Positions 1-10,100 of a stretch of DNA of 42,712 nt are shown in pieces (the first letter of the stretch is position 1; every line of letters starts with the position of its first letter). Below the pieces are notes generated by a model that searched no databases, was not told where the DNA came from, and saw only the letters and a program-made list of their open reading frames with translations. Both the position numbers and the translations under genes were made by a program. This stretch comes from a virus, in IMG/VR virus record IMGVR_UViG_3300020176_000029, positions 1 through 42,712 of that record. One strand, given 5' to 3'.

Positions 1-2
1 AT

Positions 3-1055
3 ACTGCGCCAATTACGGAGACTGTGGGTAAAGGGTTCTCATCTCCGCCGGTACAAGATGATATGTATTCTAGTGATCTATCTTCAAATAGCTTCACTAA
101 ATCTGCAGATTCATCAGTAGCATCTTCCGAGATTATTAATAGCAAAGTACTCGTTAGATATAATTACGATACCGCAACCACAAGTAACGTGGTTGGTAAA
201 TATTTTAATAGAGCCAATATAGATTCTTACGCATCTGCTGCAGATGCCTCGTCTTTGTTATTTGCTCCTAAATATTATTCTTACTCGTCTACATCTGACA
301 CTGATCTGTATTCAATGAATAAAGCTTTGTCATCAGAATCAGTAGTTTCTGATGAATTTGCTAGGGTTGTTGATGCAAAACGGTATTTAGCTAGCGTTAT
401 AAACATGTTAGATAATGGTAAGGAATTTGACATCGAACGTGCATTTGATGATTCGGCCACTGCGGATTCAGTATATGCATTGTTTAAACCATTCTTCTTT
501 ACCGATTCTAATACAACTGCGGATGTCAGCAGTTTAAATTATGGATTAAACCCGCTAGATATTGTGGGTGCAATTGAGACGGCATTTGGTCGACGACCAT
601 ATAAAAATATTGATGATTCTATTGTATCTTCTGAATATCTAAGATGGGAAAGAGATTACAATTTTGTTGAAGATGTCAATTTGGCAGATCTAATCGGCAA
701 ATCATTCCCGATTAATAAAGTTGACTCAATTACATTATTAGAATATATAGGCGCATTATTCTTTGTTAAGGGATTCAATGATACTATTACCACAGACGAA
801 GCATTTATCTTTGCTCGTGGTATTATTATGGATCCTGATTTTGTCAATATCCTGGATCAGTATGGAAGCGAGTTTGAGTTCGGTAAACAAGAATCCATCG
901 GAATTCTAGATCTAGTATCTCCAATACCATTTGATAAGGATATAACTGAAACAATAAATAATAATGATTATGGACAAATTACTTTTAACCCGTACAGTAT
1001 AGAAGGTTATTTTGCTGAGACGGGATCAATCCAGTCGGGAACGACTTTCACGTAA
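3..1055 (+). CDS. C-terminal part of large repeat-rich virion structural protein (5' end outside window)
   Basis: The reading frame is open from base 3, so this is probably the end of a longer protein. A GTG at base 24, preceded by GGAG, is the first candidate start but looks internal. About 350 residues are visible, very rich in Ser, Asp and Thr. Aspartate-containing segments recur irregularly (SFTKSADSSVASSE, RAFDDSATADSV, NIDDSIVSSEYL, GFNDTITTDEAF). Such degenerate 'K-x-x-x-D-S-x-T-x-x-D' repeats occur in large tail proteins of cyanophage-type myoviruses. No enzymatic motif is visible. It lies just upstream of a gp8-like wedge gene, the place where T4 carries gene 7, but I see no direct gp7 signature. 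It ends 15 bases before the next start, which has a good AGGAG site. Structural role is likely; exact identity is unknown. Confidence 0.6.
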   Translation, partial: TAPITETVGKGFSSPPVQDDMYSSDLSSNSFTKSADSSVASSEIINSKVLVRYNYDTATTSNVVGKYFNRANIDSYASAADASSLLFAPKYYSYSSTSDTDLYSMNKALSSESVVSDEFARVVDAKRYLASVINMLDNGKEFDIERAFDDSATADSVYALFKPFFFTDSNTTADVSSLNYGLNPLDIVGAIETAFGRRPYKNIDDSIVSSEYLRWERDYNFVEDVNLADLIGKSFPINKVDSITLLEYIGALFFVKGFNDTITTDEAFIFARGIIMDPDFVNILDQYGSEFEFGKQESIGILDLVSPIPFDKDITETINNNDYGQITFNPYSIEGYFAETGSIQSGTTFT

Positions 1056-1070
1056 AATAGGAGAAATCAA

Positions 1071-1547
1071 ATGATTTTCAAAAAATCCGGAGTCGAATTA
1101 GACGGCTCTCTTTCAGTCGTTACGCGCGATGCCTCAGGCAAAGTGACTAACGAAATCTACGTCCCTAACCTAGTTGTTGTGGTCGGTAAGCAATATATTG
1201 CCAGCCGTATGATTGACAACAGTGCTGCGGTTATGGAATTTATGGCATTGGGTACAGACGATTCATTGTCTTCTGATGATACCGTTACAGCATTGCAAGC
1301 CGAAGTTGCACTATCTGGATACTCACGCGTTCAGGCTAGCGTAAACCAAGTTGGTACAGATAGCAACCAAGTTGAGTATGTTGCTACATTCGCGCCAGGT
1401 AATCCAGGTTCTGATGCTGCGTTGGTTGAAGCTGGTATTTTTGATGCCACAACTTCAGGTAACATGCTTTGCCGTACGACTTTCCCAATCGTTACTAAGC
1501 AAGCTGGTGATACAATCACCATCACTTGGACTATCACAATCAACTAA
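1071..1547 (+). CDS. Small virion structural protein of the 'NLVVVVGKQYIASRM' type
   Basis: A 158-residue all-beta-looking protein. It begins with an anti-parallel 'GSLSVVTRDASGKVTNEI' strand pair, followed by NLVVVVGKQYIASRM (about residues 42-56), a central 'FMALGTDDS' stretch, and a C-terminal block containing 'EAGIFDATTSGNMLCRT', with a threonine-rich final strand. This arrangement is familiar from small structural proteins of T4-like cyanophages and some siphoviruses, where it sits among baseplate and fibre genes. Its exact place in the particle is not known to me. The start is supported by AGGAG (1059-1063) at normal spacing. The gene is between the large upstream repeat protein and the gp8-like wedge gene, so a role in the baseplate or in fibre attachment is inferred. 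No signal peptide or membrane segment is seen. Confidence 0.7.
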   Translation: MIFKKSGVELDGSLSVVTRDASGKVTNEIYVPNLVVVVGKQYIASRMIDNSAAVMEFMALGTDDSLSSDDTVTALQAEVALSGYSRVQASVNQVGTDSNQVEYVATFAPGNPGSDAALVEAGIFDATTSGNMLCRTTFPIVTKQAGDTITITWTITIN

Positions 1548-1565
1548 TTGATCGAGCGCTGAATA

Positions 1566-4184
1566 ATGGCCACTTCTATCCTAAAATCCACTTTTAGAAC
1601 AAATCTTGTTAAATCGTTGCTATTCGAAATCATTTCGAAGACTTCGCGTTACCACTATGTGTTCGGACGCAAGCAGCGGTGGCCAGCAATCGCAGATCCA
1701 GATACGGGGGAATCAATTTCTAGTGAATTTAATCCCCCGTCTGTTAGCGACTCATTTCCATATGAGCTAGAGGCGAGAAATGATATTATCTTTTCTAAAG
1801 CTTTAGATGCTAACGATGTGGCAGCAGTTATCGAACGCTATGATTGGTCTTCAAACATTGTTTATGACATGTATGACGAATATAGTGCAGATAATGTTGC
1901 AGCTTCAGGTGCCACATCATTAGCAACTGCAATTTTCTATGTAGTTACTGACGAATATAACGTATATAAATGTCTCGATAATAATCGTGGCGCAAACTCT
2001 ACAGTTAAGCCTACAGGCACTGCTAGAGAACCTCAAGAGTTATCTGATGGATATATTTGGAAATACATGTATACCATCCCAATTTATCTACGTAACAAGT
2101 TCATGACGTCTTCAGTTATTCCTGTTGCCACGTCATTGACCACGCAATTCTACTCTAACGGTAGTATTACTAGATACACGATCCAAAACCGTGGTAGTGA
2201 TTATGTACGCAGAGATTCATACTCGGTTGAGAAATTAGTTCCGGTCCGTGGTGGATCTGGATACTCTGATGGCGACTTGGATATTACGTTCCCATTTCCA
2301 CCTGAACAGGCAGTGGCAACTATTTCAGCAAACGTTGACGGAACACTAGACCAGGCATCAATTGTTATTGGAAACAGTGGACACCGTTATAATGACCTAT
2401 CTGCTCCATTAGTTACAATTAGTGCTCCAGATGAAGTTGGTGGTACTCAGGCATTAGCATACGCAACTGTTGTTGATGGCGATGTTACCGCAATCACATT
2501 ATCTGAAGTTGGTAGCGGCTATACACAAAACCCGTTAATTACAATTGAAGTCCCACCTGGTGGAGTTTCAGAAGGTATTAAAGTTAGAGCCGTGGTTGAT
2601 GCAATCGTTATCATTAATGGTACGGTTGAGCGAATCATCATGCAGAATTCTGGAGCAGGTTATACTACTCCACCGGTCCCAATTATCACTGGCGAAAACG
2701 GTTCTGATTTTGAAGTCAAGCCGTATTATATAAAAGACACATTCACTGATATCGTGGTTGATGGAGATGGATATATCCCCGATAATCCGTACAGTATCAA
2801 TAGTATCACTATTGAAGATGGTGGTATATTCACTACAAAACCTGCCGGTGAAACGTTAATTACTTTCCCTAATCCAAACATTGCTGGAACAAGACCTGTT
2901 GTTAAGGTTGAATTTGGTACGATATTGGATGAAGGCGTTACGAAGTACACAGTAACTGATGTACATATTATAGATCCAGGACAAGGTTATACTTCTCCAT
3001 TTTATTGGAGATCAAGTACCGCTAGGAATAATGTCACATCAGATGCATTAACTACAGCTCCTAACGTTGAAGCTCCATTAATACTAAACCTTAACGTTGA
3101 AGCACAGCGCAATAATGCTCAATTTGCTCCTCTGATTAATAACTCAGGTGAAATCGAAGCTATTCTAGTAAATGAACCTGGTGCAGCATACACATATGCT
3201 ACATTAAACGTGGTGTCTAAAATTACAACAGAGACTGGCGTCAAAACACTTGGATCTGATATTGTTGCATCGCATCCTAATTTCAGTCAAGCTACAATTC
3301 AAACTGACTTTAATGTGGGTAGTATTGACAGTAAGCAATCTGATGTAGAACTTGGTGCAATCGATGGCGCAATCTATGCGTGTAGAATTGTATCAGGAGG
3401 AAATGGATTTAGTTCAAATACAGTATTAACCGTTGATGGCGACGGATCTGGTTGTGAGCTAGTTCCAACTATTGGTCCTGGTGGTTCAATTATTGATGTT
3501 GCGGTAACCAATCCAGGTAAAAATTATAAGAGTGCATCTGTCGTGATTACTGGAAACGGTAGTGGTGCTCAGATTGTACCAATTATTGCTCCTAAGGGAG
3601 GGCATGGTAAAGATGCCATCGATGAATTGTATGCTAGTACGTTATTATTCTCAAGCAAAATTTACAATGAGAAGATTAATAATCTAGTTCCACTGACATC
3701 AGGCTATCGCCGTGTTGCTATGTTGAAAAATATTCGTGAATATTCTTCAGATTCAATCTACCAAAATGCGACGGGTACTTCTCTAATTACATGTATCATT
3801 TCTAAAAATGATGTAAACATAGCTTCAGTATCTAATATAAATATATCACTAGATCAATATTTGTATTTTGGTGATTATGCTAATGAATTTTTAATTGTTG
3901 AAAAGTACGAGACGGATGATAGTTATCATTTGTTAGTATTACCAACAAACACTTCTTATGTTCCAATTGCCGGTAGTTCTCTATCGCTATTTAAAACTTC
4001 AGAAGGTGCGTATAAAATTGATTCGTCATCGACGATAAGCAATAGATATAACATGAGTATCACCGGTGTTATATCCCCAAATATCAATAAATACTCTGGA
4101 GAGATGATCTATCTTGAAAATAGAACTTCATTCTCAGCTTCTGAAGACCAAGCAGTAGCAATTTCAACATCTATTAAATTCTAA
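1566..4184 (+). CDS. 8: Baseplate wedge protein, T4 gp8-like, with large beta-repeat insertion
   Basis: An 872-residue protein recognisable as gp8 from both ends. The N-terminal part has 'STFRTNLVKSLLFEIIS', a 'YNVYKCLDN' strand and 'LSDGYIWKYMYTIP' (about residues 157-170), matching T4 gp8 'VYRCLD' and 'GDGYVWEYLFEIP'. The C-terminus has 'KYSGEMIYLENRTSF' and ends in an alternating beta strand, matching T4 'HSGEMIYMENRPPI' near its end. gp8 is part of the baseplate wedge, where it helps hold the peripheral baseplate together and change shape on infection. T4 gp8 is 334 residues. The extra length here is an insertion from about residue 208 to 690, containing some ten 'GxGY' beta repeats followed by a linker. 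The start has only a weak GAG-type ribosome site 19 bases after the upstream stop. Family assignment is firm; the role of the insertion is unknown. Confidence 0.88.
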   Translation: MATSILKSTFRTNLVKSLLFEIISKTSRYHYVFGRKQRWPAIADPDTGESISSEFNPPSVSDSFPYELEARNDIIFSKALDANDVAAVIERYDWSSNIVYDMYDEYSADNVAASGATSLATAIFYVVTDEYNVYKCLDNNRGANSTVKPTGTAREPQELSDGYIWKYMYTIPIYLRNKFMTSSVIPVATSLTTQFYSNGSITRYTIQNRGSDYVRRDSYSVEKLVPVRGGSGYSDGDLDITFPFPPEQAVATISANVDGTLDQASIVIGNSGHRYNDLSAPLVTISAPDEVGGTQALAYATVVDGDVTAITLSEVGSGYTQNPLITIEVPPGGVSEGIKVRAVVDAIVIINGTVERIIMQNSGAGYTTPPVPIITGENGSDFEVKPYYIKDTFTDIVVDGDGYIPDNPYSINSITIEDGGIFTTKPAGETLITFPNPNIAGTRPVVKVEFGTILDEGVTKYTVTDVHIIDPGQGYTSPFYWRSSTARNNVTSDALTTAPNVEAPLILNLNVEAQRNNAQFAPLINNSGEIEAILVNEPGAAYTYATLNVVSKITTETGVKTLGSDIVASHPNFSQATIQTDFNVGSIDSKQSDVELGAIDGAIYACRIVSGGNGFSSNTVLTVDGDGSGCELVPTIGPGGSIIDVAVTNPGKNYKSASVVITGNGSGAQIVPIIAPKGGHGKDAIDELYASTLLFSSKIYNEKINNLVPLTSGYRRVAMLKNIREYSSDSIYQNATGTSLITCIISKNDVNIASVSNINISLDQYLYFGDYANEFLIVEKYETDDSYHLLVLPTNTSYVPIAGSSLSLFKTSEGAYKIDSSSTISNRYNMSITGVISPNINKYSGEMIYLENRTSFSASEDQAVAISTSIKF
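2188..3580 (+). repeat. About ten degenerate 'GxGY' beta repeats inside the gp8-like gene
   Basis: The encoded segment repeats a hydrophobic strand, then Gly-x-Gly-Tyr or similar, then a Thr/Pro turn and a second strand. Examples are 'GGSGYSDGDLDI', 'GNSGHRYNDLSAPLVTI', 'EVGSGYTQNPLITI', 'NSGAGYTTPPVPII', 'DPGQGYTSPF', 'EPGAAYTYATL', 'GGNGFSSNTVLTV' and 'NPGKNYKSASVVI'. Spacing is uneven (about 35-65 residues), and the DNA copies are well diverged, so this is an old expansion. A stacked beta structure projecting from the baseplate is a reasonable guess. Confidence 0.75.
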
Positions 4185-4196
4185 TAAGAGAGTAAT

Positions 4197-7100
4197 ATGG
4201 CAATCGACTTCAACACTGAACCGTTTTTTGATGATTATAACGAAGACAAGAAATTCTATAGAATTCTGTTTAGACCAGGTACTGCTGTACAGGCTCGTGA
4301 ATTAACTCAGTTGCAGACTATTCTCCAAGAGCAAATTAAGCGCCATGGAGATCATATCTTTAAAGAAGGTTCGATGATCATTCCTGGTCAGGTTGCCTAT
4401 GATTTAGATGTTAGCTATGTTAAGTTGAAAGATGACCCTACGGTTGACTTTGCTGCTACGTTTGCCGCAATGAAAGACCAGATCATTCAGGATAGTAATG
4501 GTACATTAGCCAAGGTCATCGACTATACTCTGTCCGAAGCAAACTCAGAAGGCACGATTGAACCTAATACATTGTTTGTTAAGTTCGTTGCTTCAGGTTC
4601 AGATGAACTAGGCAATCCACTATCTGAATTCTCTCCTAATGAACAATTAACTTTGATTGATGGTTCAACTCCGTATAATATCTTTGTAGATGATCCGGAT
4701 GAAATCCAGGCGGCCATTGTTGGAAAAGCAGGTATCGCTTCTGTTCAGCGTGGTGTATATTACATTCGTGGTCACTTTGTATTAGTTCCTGAACAGTCAA
4801 TCATATTAGACAAATACAGTAATACTCCAAGCTATCGCATTGGTCTTCAGCTAGTTGAAGAAGTTATTTACCCAGAATCAGATGAATCATTATTGGATAA
4901 TGCTTTAGGCTCTCCTAACTATTCTGCGCCAGGTGCCGCTCGATACTTTATCGACTTACAATTGACAAAATTGTCATTGACCACTACCGCGGATACTGAT
5001 TTCATCGATCTATTGAGATTGTCAAATGGCCGTGTTATTTTCAAGGTAGAAAGAACCGAATACGCAGAAATTGAAAAGACACTAGCTCGTAGAACGTTTG
5101 ACGAGTCTGGCGATTATACATTATCTCCATTCCCAATTAAACCACGTGACTACCGCAGTAACGATCGTGGTGGATGGTCTGCCGCAGAAAAATATATTTT
5201 TGGCGACATGATTAGTATCATCACGAATGGTATTAACCTAAATTACTTCATGTGTACAGATGATGGCACATCAGATGCTGCCACTGAGCCTACATGGAGC
5301 ACGACTGCAGCATCCATTAGCGACGGTACCACGACATGGGAGTATATGCCTTACCCAATCTTTAATGATGGCGTATATAAATTCGAGTCTGGTCAATACG
5401 ACTTCACATTGGATGACCACAATCGTCTAGCGGCTATGGTTGCATACGCAATTGAGCCAAGTAAAGCCTATGTTAAAGGTTACGAGATTAGCAAGATTAC
5501 AACTGAATATGTACCGGCGTTTAAGTCACGATACATTCCAGCAGGAAGTAATAACTTATGTGATTACTTTGGCGTTGAACACGGCTCATTAGTTGAAATT
5601 GATCAATCAGTCTCTGCCGAAAAGACCGCAACATTGGACCTATCTATGGGTTCATATGTTATTGCTGAAAATCTTTTATTTGCACCAGATCTATCCACCT
5701 TTGAGAAAGTTACATTGCGCAATGTTGCACTTTCTAGTGGTACAATTGGTAGCACTAGCTCTGTCATCGGTACGGCTCGTGTCCGCGGTCTAGAGTTACA
5801 TGATAAAGGCGCAACTGTTGCTGAAGACCAATACAAAGTATTCTTGTTTGACATCCAAATGAATGGATTAAACACATTTGATCAGGTTGCTGCCATCTAT
5901 GATAGCTCTACTAAATTCAAGTGTGACATGGTTGCCGGAGTTGATAACTTTACGGTGCTAAATGATCCAAATAATTTCTCTTTGATTCACCAATTACCTG
6001 ATTATGCAATCAAAGAAGTTATTGAAGCTAATTACGACGTTGTTTACCCATTAACAATTACTGGTACAGAACAAATCGTCAGTCCTCCAGCAGGATTCTC
6101 TTTTGACTCAGTGAGTGGCATTGGTAACTATGTACTTATCATGAAGTCAGGCGGTTCAGAAAACGGTTCTTACATTGAATATAATACTTCTGGCCAACCG
6201 CAAATTGCTATTAATGGTTCAGGACAATTGGAAGTTACCGCTCTAGAATCAAGCGTGGTTTACACTCTATTTGCAACGCTTATTTCTAATGGAAATAGTG
6301 GATTTAGCACTGCATTATCTATCCCTGAGGATAGGGTAGATTATTTCATGACTGAAGAATTGGCTGCTCCAGTTTCTAGGGTTCTAACTTTACAGAAATC
6401 GTATGTTGCCCGATTGATTTCTGTTATGCAAGATACAGGCGACTTTGATAATCCAACCGGAACTTACGGAGTAGACATCACTAACCGCTACACGCTAGAT
6501 AGCGGCCAACGTGATACACATATTTCCGTTGGTAAACTATCATTGGCACCAAATGCTCCAGCCCCGACTGCACCGCTTAAGGTAACATATGAATATATTA
6601 TGCCATCTGGTGATTCAGGCGGCAAGCTATTCACTGTTGATTCATATATAGCAGAAAATTCTAATATCTCATATGCCAGCATTCCTAGCTTTAGCTTAAA
6701 TCAATTAAGAGACTGCTTAGACTTTAGACCATATGCATTAGATTCTGCTAATACATTCTATACACGTTTCATGCCTAAATTTGGCAGAAATGCAGTATTC
6801 AAGTATCATGCATACTTAGCTCGTGTCGACTGTTTGTCTTTGAACACGAAGGGTCAATATGTAGTTTCATACGGCATTCCTGATGATATTAATCCTCAAG
6901 AGCCAACAATTCCAACCGAAGCAATGAAGCTAGCGGTAGTGAACGTTGAACCATACACATTCTCTAGCGACGGCCTAGAAGTAAGTCGTGTTGAAAACAA
7001 ACGTTACACCATGCGCGATATCGGTAAGCTAGAGCGTCGAATTAAAGATCTAGAATATTACACATCGTTGTCTATGCTAGAAGCTGATACCAGCAACATG

Positions 7101-10100
7101 CGTATTGTCGATTCAAATGGACTTGATAGATTCCAGAACGGTTTCTTGGTAGATACATTTGATGGACAAGGTATTGGTAACACTGCTTCTAATGAATGGA
7201 ATGCATCAATCGATTCTAAGAAGAAAGAATTGCGCCCATTCTTTGCTCAAAGACAAGTTGATTTGTTAGAAAACGTAGATAAAGCAACACGTGATTACTC
7301 CATCTTAGGTGACATCATCACGATGCCAATTTCTTCTGAAATTGACATGATTAGTCAATTACGTGCAAGTAAAGACATCTCAGTTAACCCATATGATTTG
7401 TTTACCTTTAAAGGTATCATGTACTTGAACCCATGGTCAGACACATGGTTCTCTACAGATCGTCGTCCAGATATTATTATCAACGACGATGGTCAATATA
7501 ACGCGTTGGTTGCTAAAGCTGAATCCGATGGAGTATTGGGTAGTGTTTGGAATGCATGGCAACTAGTATCTCAGGGCGAACCAGTTACAATTGGCAGTAA
7601 ACTAGATGTTATTTCTAGCAATGCTCAAAGTAATAGATTTGCAAAAATTGATACTGATTTGATTAACTCCGGTGGTAGTGGCGTTGGTAATGGTCCATAT
7701 TGGAGATCACGTGCGTCATTTACATCTGAAGAATTAGGTGCGATTGGATTAAATCCAGCTCAAGCAGGAAATTGGGGATACTTAAGATCATCAACTGCTT
7801 CTTCAGTTGCAGGTTCACGCGTGTTGACAATTGAAACTGATGCAGTGGAAACAATCAGCTCACGTTCAGGTAAGAGAACATTTATTGAGGATAAGATCGA
7901 CTCAAGAGTTGTTGATGACAAGGTTGTGGAAACACGCGTTGTTCCATATATCCGTCCAAGAGCGGTTCTATTTACCGCTAGCGGCTTGAAGCCATCCACA
8001 GAAGTTAATGGTTTCTTTGATGGTATTAAAGTTGATCAGTATATTACACGTGCACAAACTATTCGTGTTCAGTTAATCACTGGTTACGGAAGCACATTCG
8101 ATACTGCAAGAAACTGTGGTTCAGACGTTTCTAAAATAGAACGTTTGATCGAACAACCAGCCTATGGTCAAGGCACAATTAATGTTGTTAATAACTCAAC
8201 CGCTGTTGTTGGTTATACTACAGGATTTTTGAGTGAATTCATCGCGACAGACTTTATCATCATCGATGGTACTGAATATCGTATTGCTGAAGTTACCGAT
8301 AATACAAACTTAGTATTGGAAACTCCGTATACTGGACAAACTGCAGACGAGATTGCATATAAACGTCGAATTCCAGGCGTTGCAAACTCTGAAGTTGAAG
8401 TTGCGTTTAACCACGGCGAAGTCATTCGCGATAGTGTAACTGGTGCAACAGCCATCGTCGTTGGACAAGAAGCGCATAAGATCAATGCAACAACTACACA
8501 TTATTACCTACATATTTTAAACATTAAAAAGGGAAATAGCAGTAGCGCCTTTAGTACAGCATCAGCTGCATTCTTAGAAGGACAGTATACAAATACTGAT
8601 GGCAACGGTGGAAGAAAGCCACGTGTTAAGTATGTTAATACACCGAGCGCAGAAAATCCAGCTAGAAAAATTAAAACTTCATTGACAGGTCAGTTGCATG
8701 GTATCTTTAGAATTCCAAATAACCCTAAAGATCGTTTTAGAACTGGCGTGCGTGAGTTAGTATTCACCGATTCTGGAAATCCTAAAGAAAGCGGAAATAC
8801 TAGCACTACCGCAGTATACGAAGCAAACGGCGTGGTTACAGTTAAACAGCGTACCGTGATTTCTACTAGAACTGGTTCACTGAAGGTTGAAGACTTAGAT
8901 CCAGAAAGCAATGCAATCATCACAACAACTGATAGATTAACGCGTGACACCGGATGGTTTGACCCATTGGCTCAGACATTTATGGTTCAAGAAGAAGGAG
9001 GAGCGTTTATCTCCTCAGTCGATTTGTTCTTCTCTGCCGTTGATACTAACATTCCAGTTCGTATCGAGATTCGTGAAGTTGTTAACGGTTATCCAGGTCA
9101 GATTGTTTTACCATTCTCTAGAGTGTTTAAGAAACCTGCTGATGTGTATACATCCGCAACTGGTACAGTGGCAACAACGTTCAGATTTGAATCACCGGTG
9201 TACGTGCAAGAAGGTACTGAATATGCTTTGGTTGTCTTGTCAGACTCTGCTGCATTCCGTGTGCACATTGCAGAAACTGGTGCAGAAGATTACAACGGCA
9301 ATAAGATTTCGTCTCAGCCATATAATGGCGTTTTCTTCAAATCACAGAATGCTTCCACTTGGACCGCATCTCAGATGGAAGATTTGAAATTTGTGATGAA
9401 AAAATCACAGTTTACTTCAGGAACATACGAAGTTGAATTGGTTCCGCCTAAGACAAACTTGAGAAACTTGGATTACCATCCATTTGCGTTTGTACAGGGT
9501 TCTAAGAAAGTTCGCGTTGCCCATAGAAACCATGGTTTTGTAGTTGGAGAAACTGTCGAGATCTCAACTCGCCAGACTATCACTGATATTAATGGTTTCT
9601 TAGCTGCTGATATATTCAAGACCCATACAATCATTTCCGCAGAAGAAGATTCATATGTGATTGAATTGACATCTTCTGCAACTGCTGCTGATGCAACTGG
9701 TCGCGAAGGTGGAGCATACATATACGCAACAGAGAATTATGAATTCTCTACGGCAATGTTGAATGCGGCAGTTACAGCAGTTTCAGGTACATCAATTAGT
9801 TATGTTCTTAAAACTGTAGATCATGCCGGTCAGTCTTACTTCAATACATTAGTTAATGGAGAAAACACTAGCTTTAATACACCACGTGTATTAACACACT
9901 CTCTAGAAAATACTACTGATGTTGTTGTAACTGCAAAACTAAGTAGCACAAATCCTAACGTATCTCCAGTCTTAGACGTAGGTAGAATTGCGCTAACGAT
10001 GGTTAATAACAAGGTTGATAGTCCGCGTGCATTGACAGTAAATGATCCAGATTTGGACGAGTACATCTTGGCCAATACTACCACGATCAATGATACTACT

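Noticed and set aside
3836-3843. Exact TATAAATA inside the gp8-like gene, about 350 bases before the DUF4815 gene
   Set aside because: It is far from a start codon and within an A/T-rich coding stretch; a few chance matches are expected in 42 kb.
8944-9387. 147-residue frame on the + strand inside the DUF4815 gene
   Set aside because: Overlaps the strongly supported gene in another frame; its composition is shadow-like (Leu, Cys, His-rich) without any motif.
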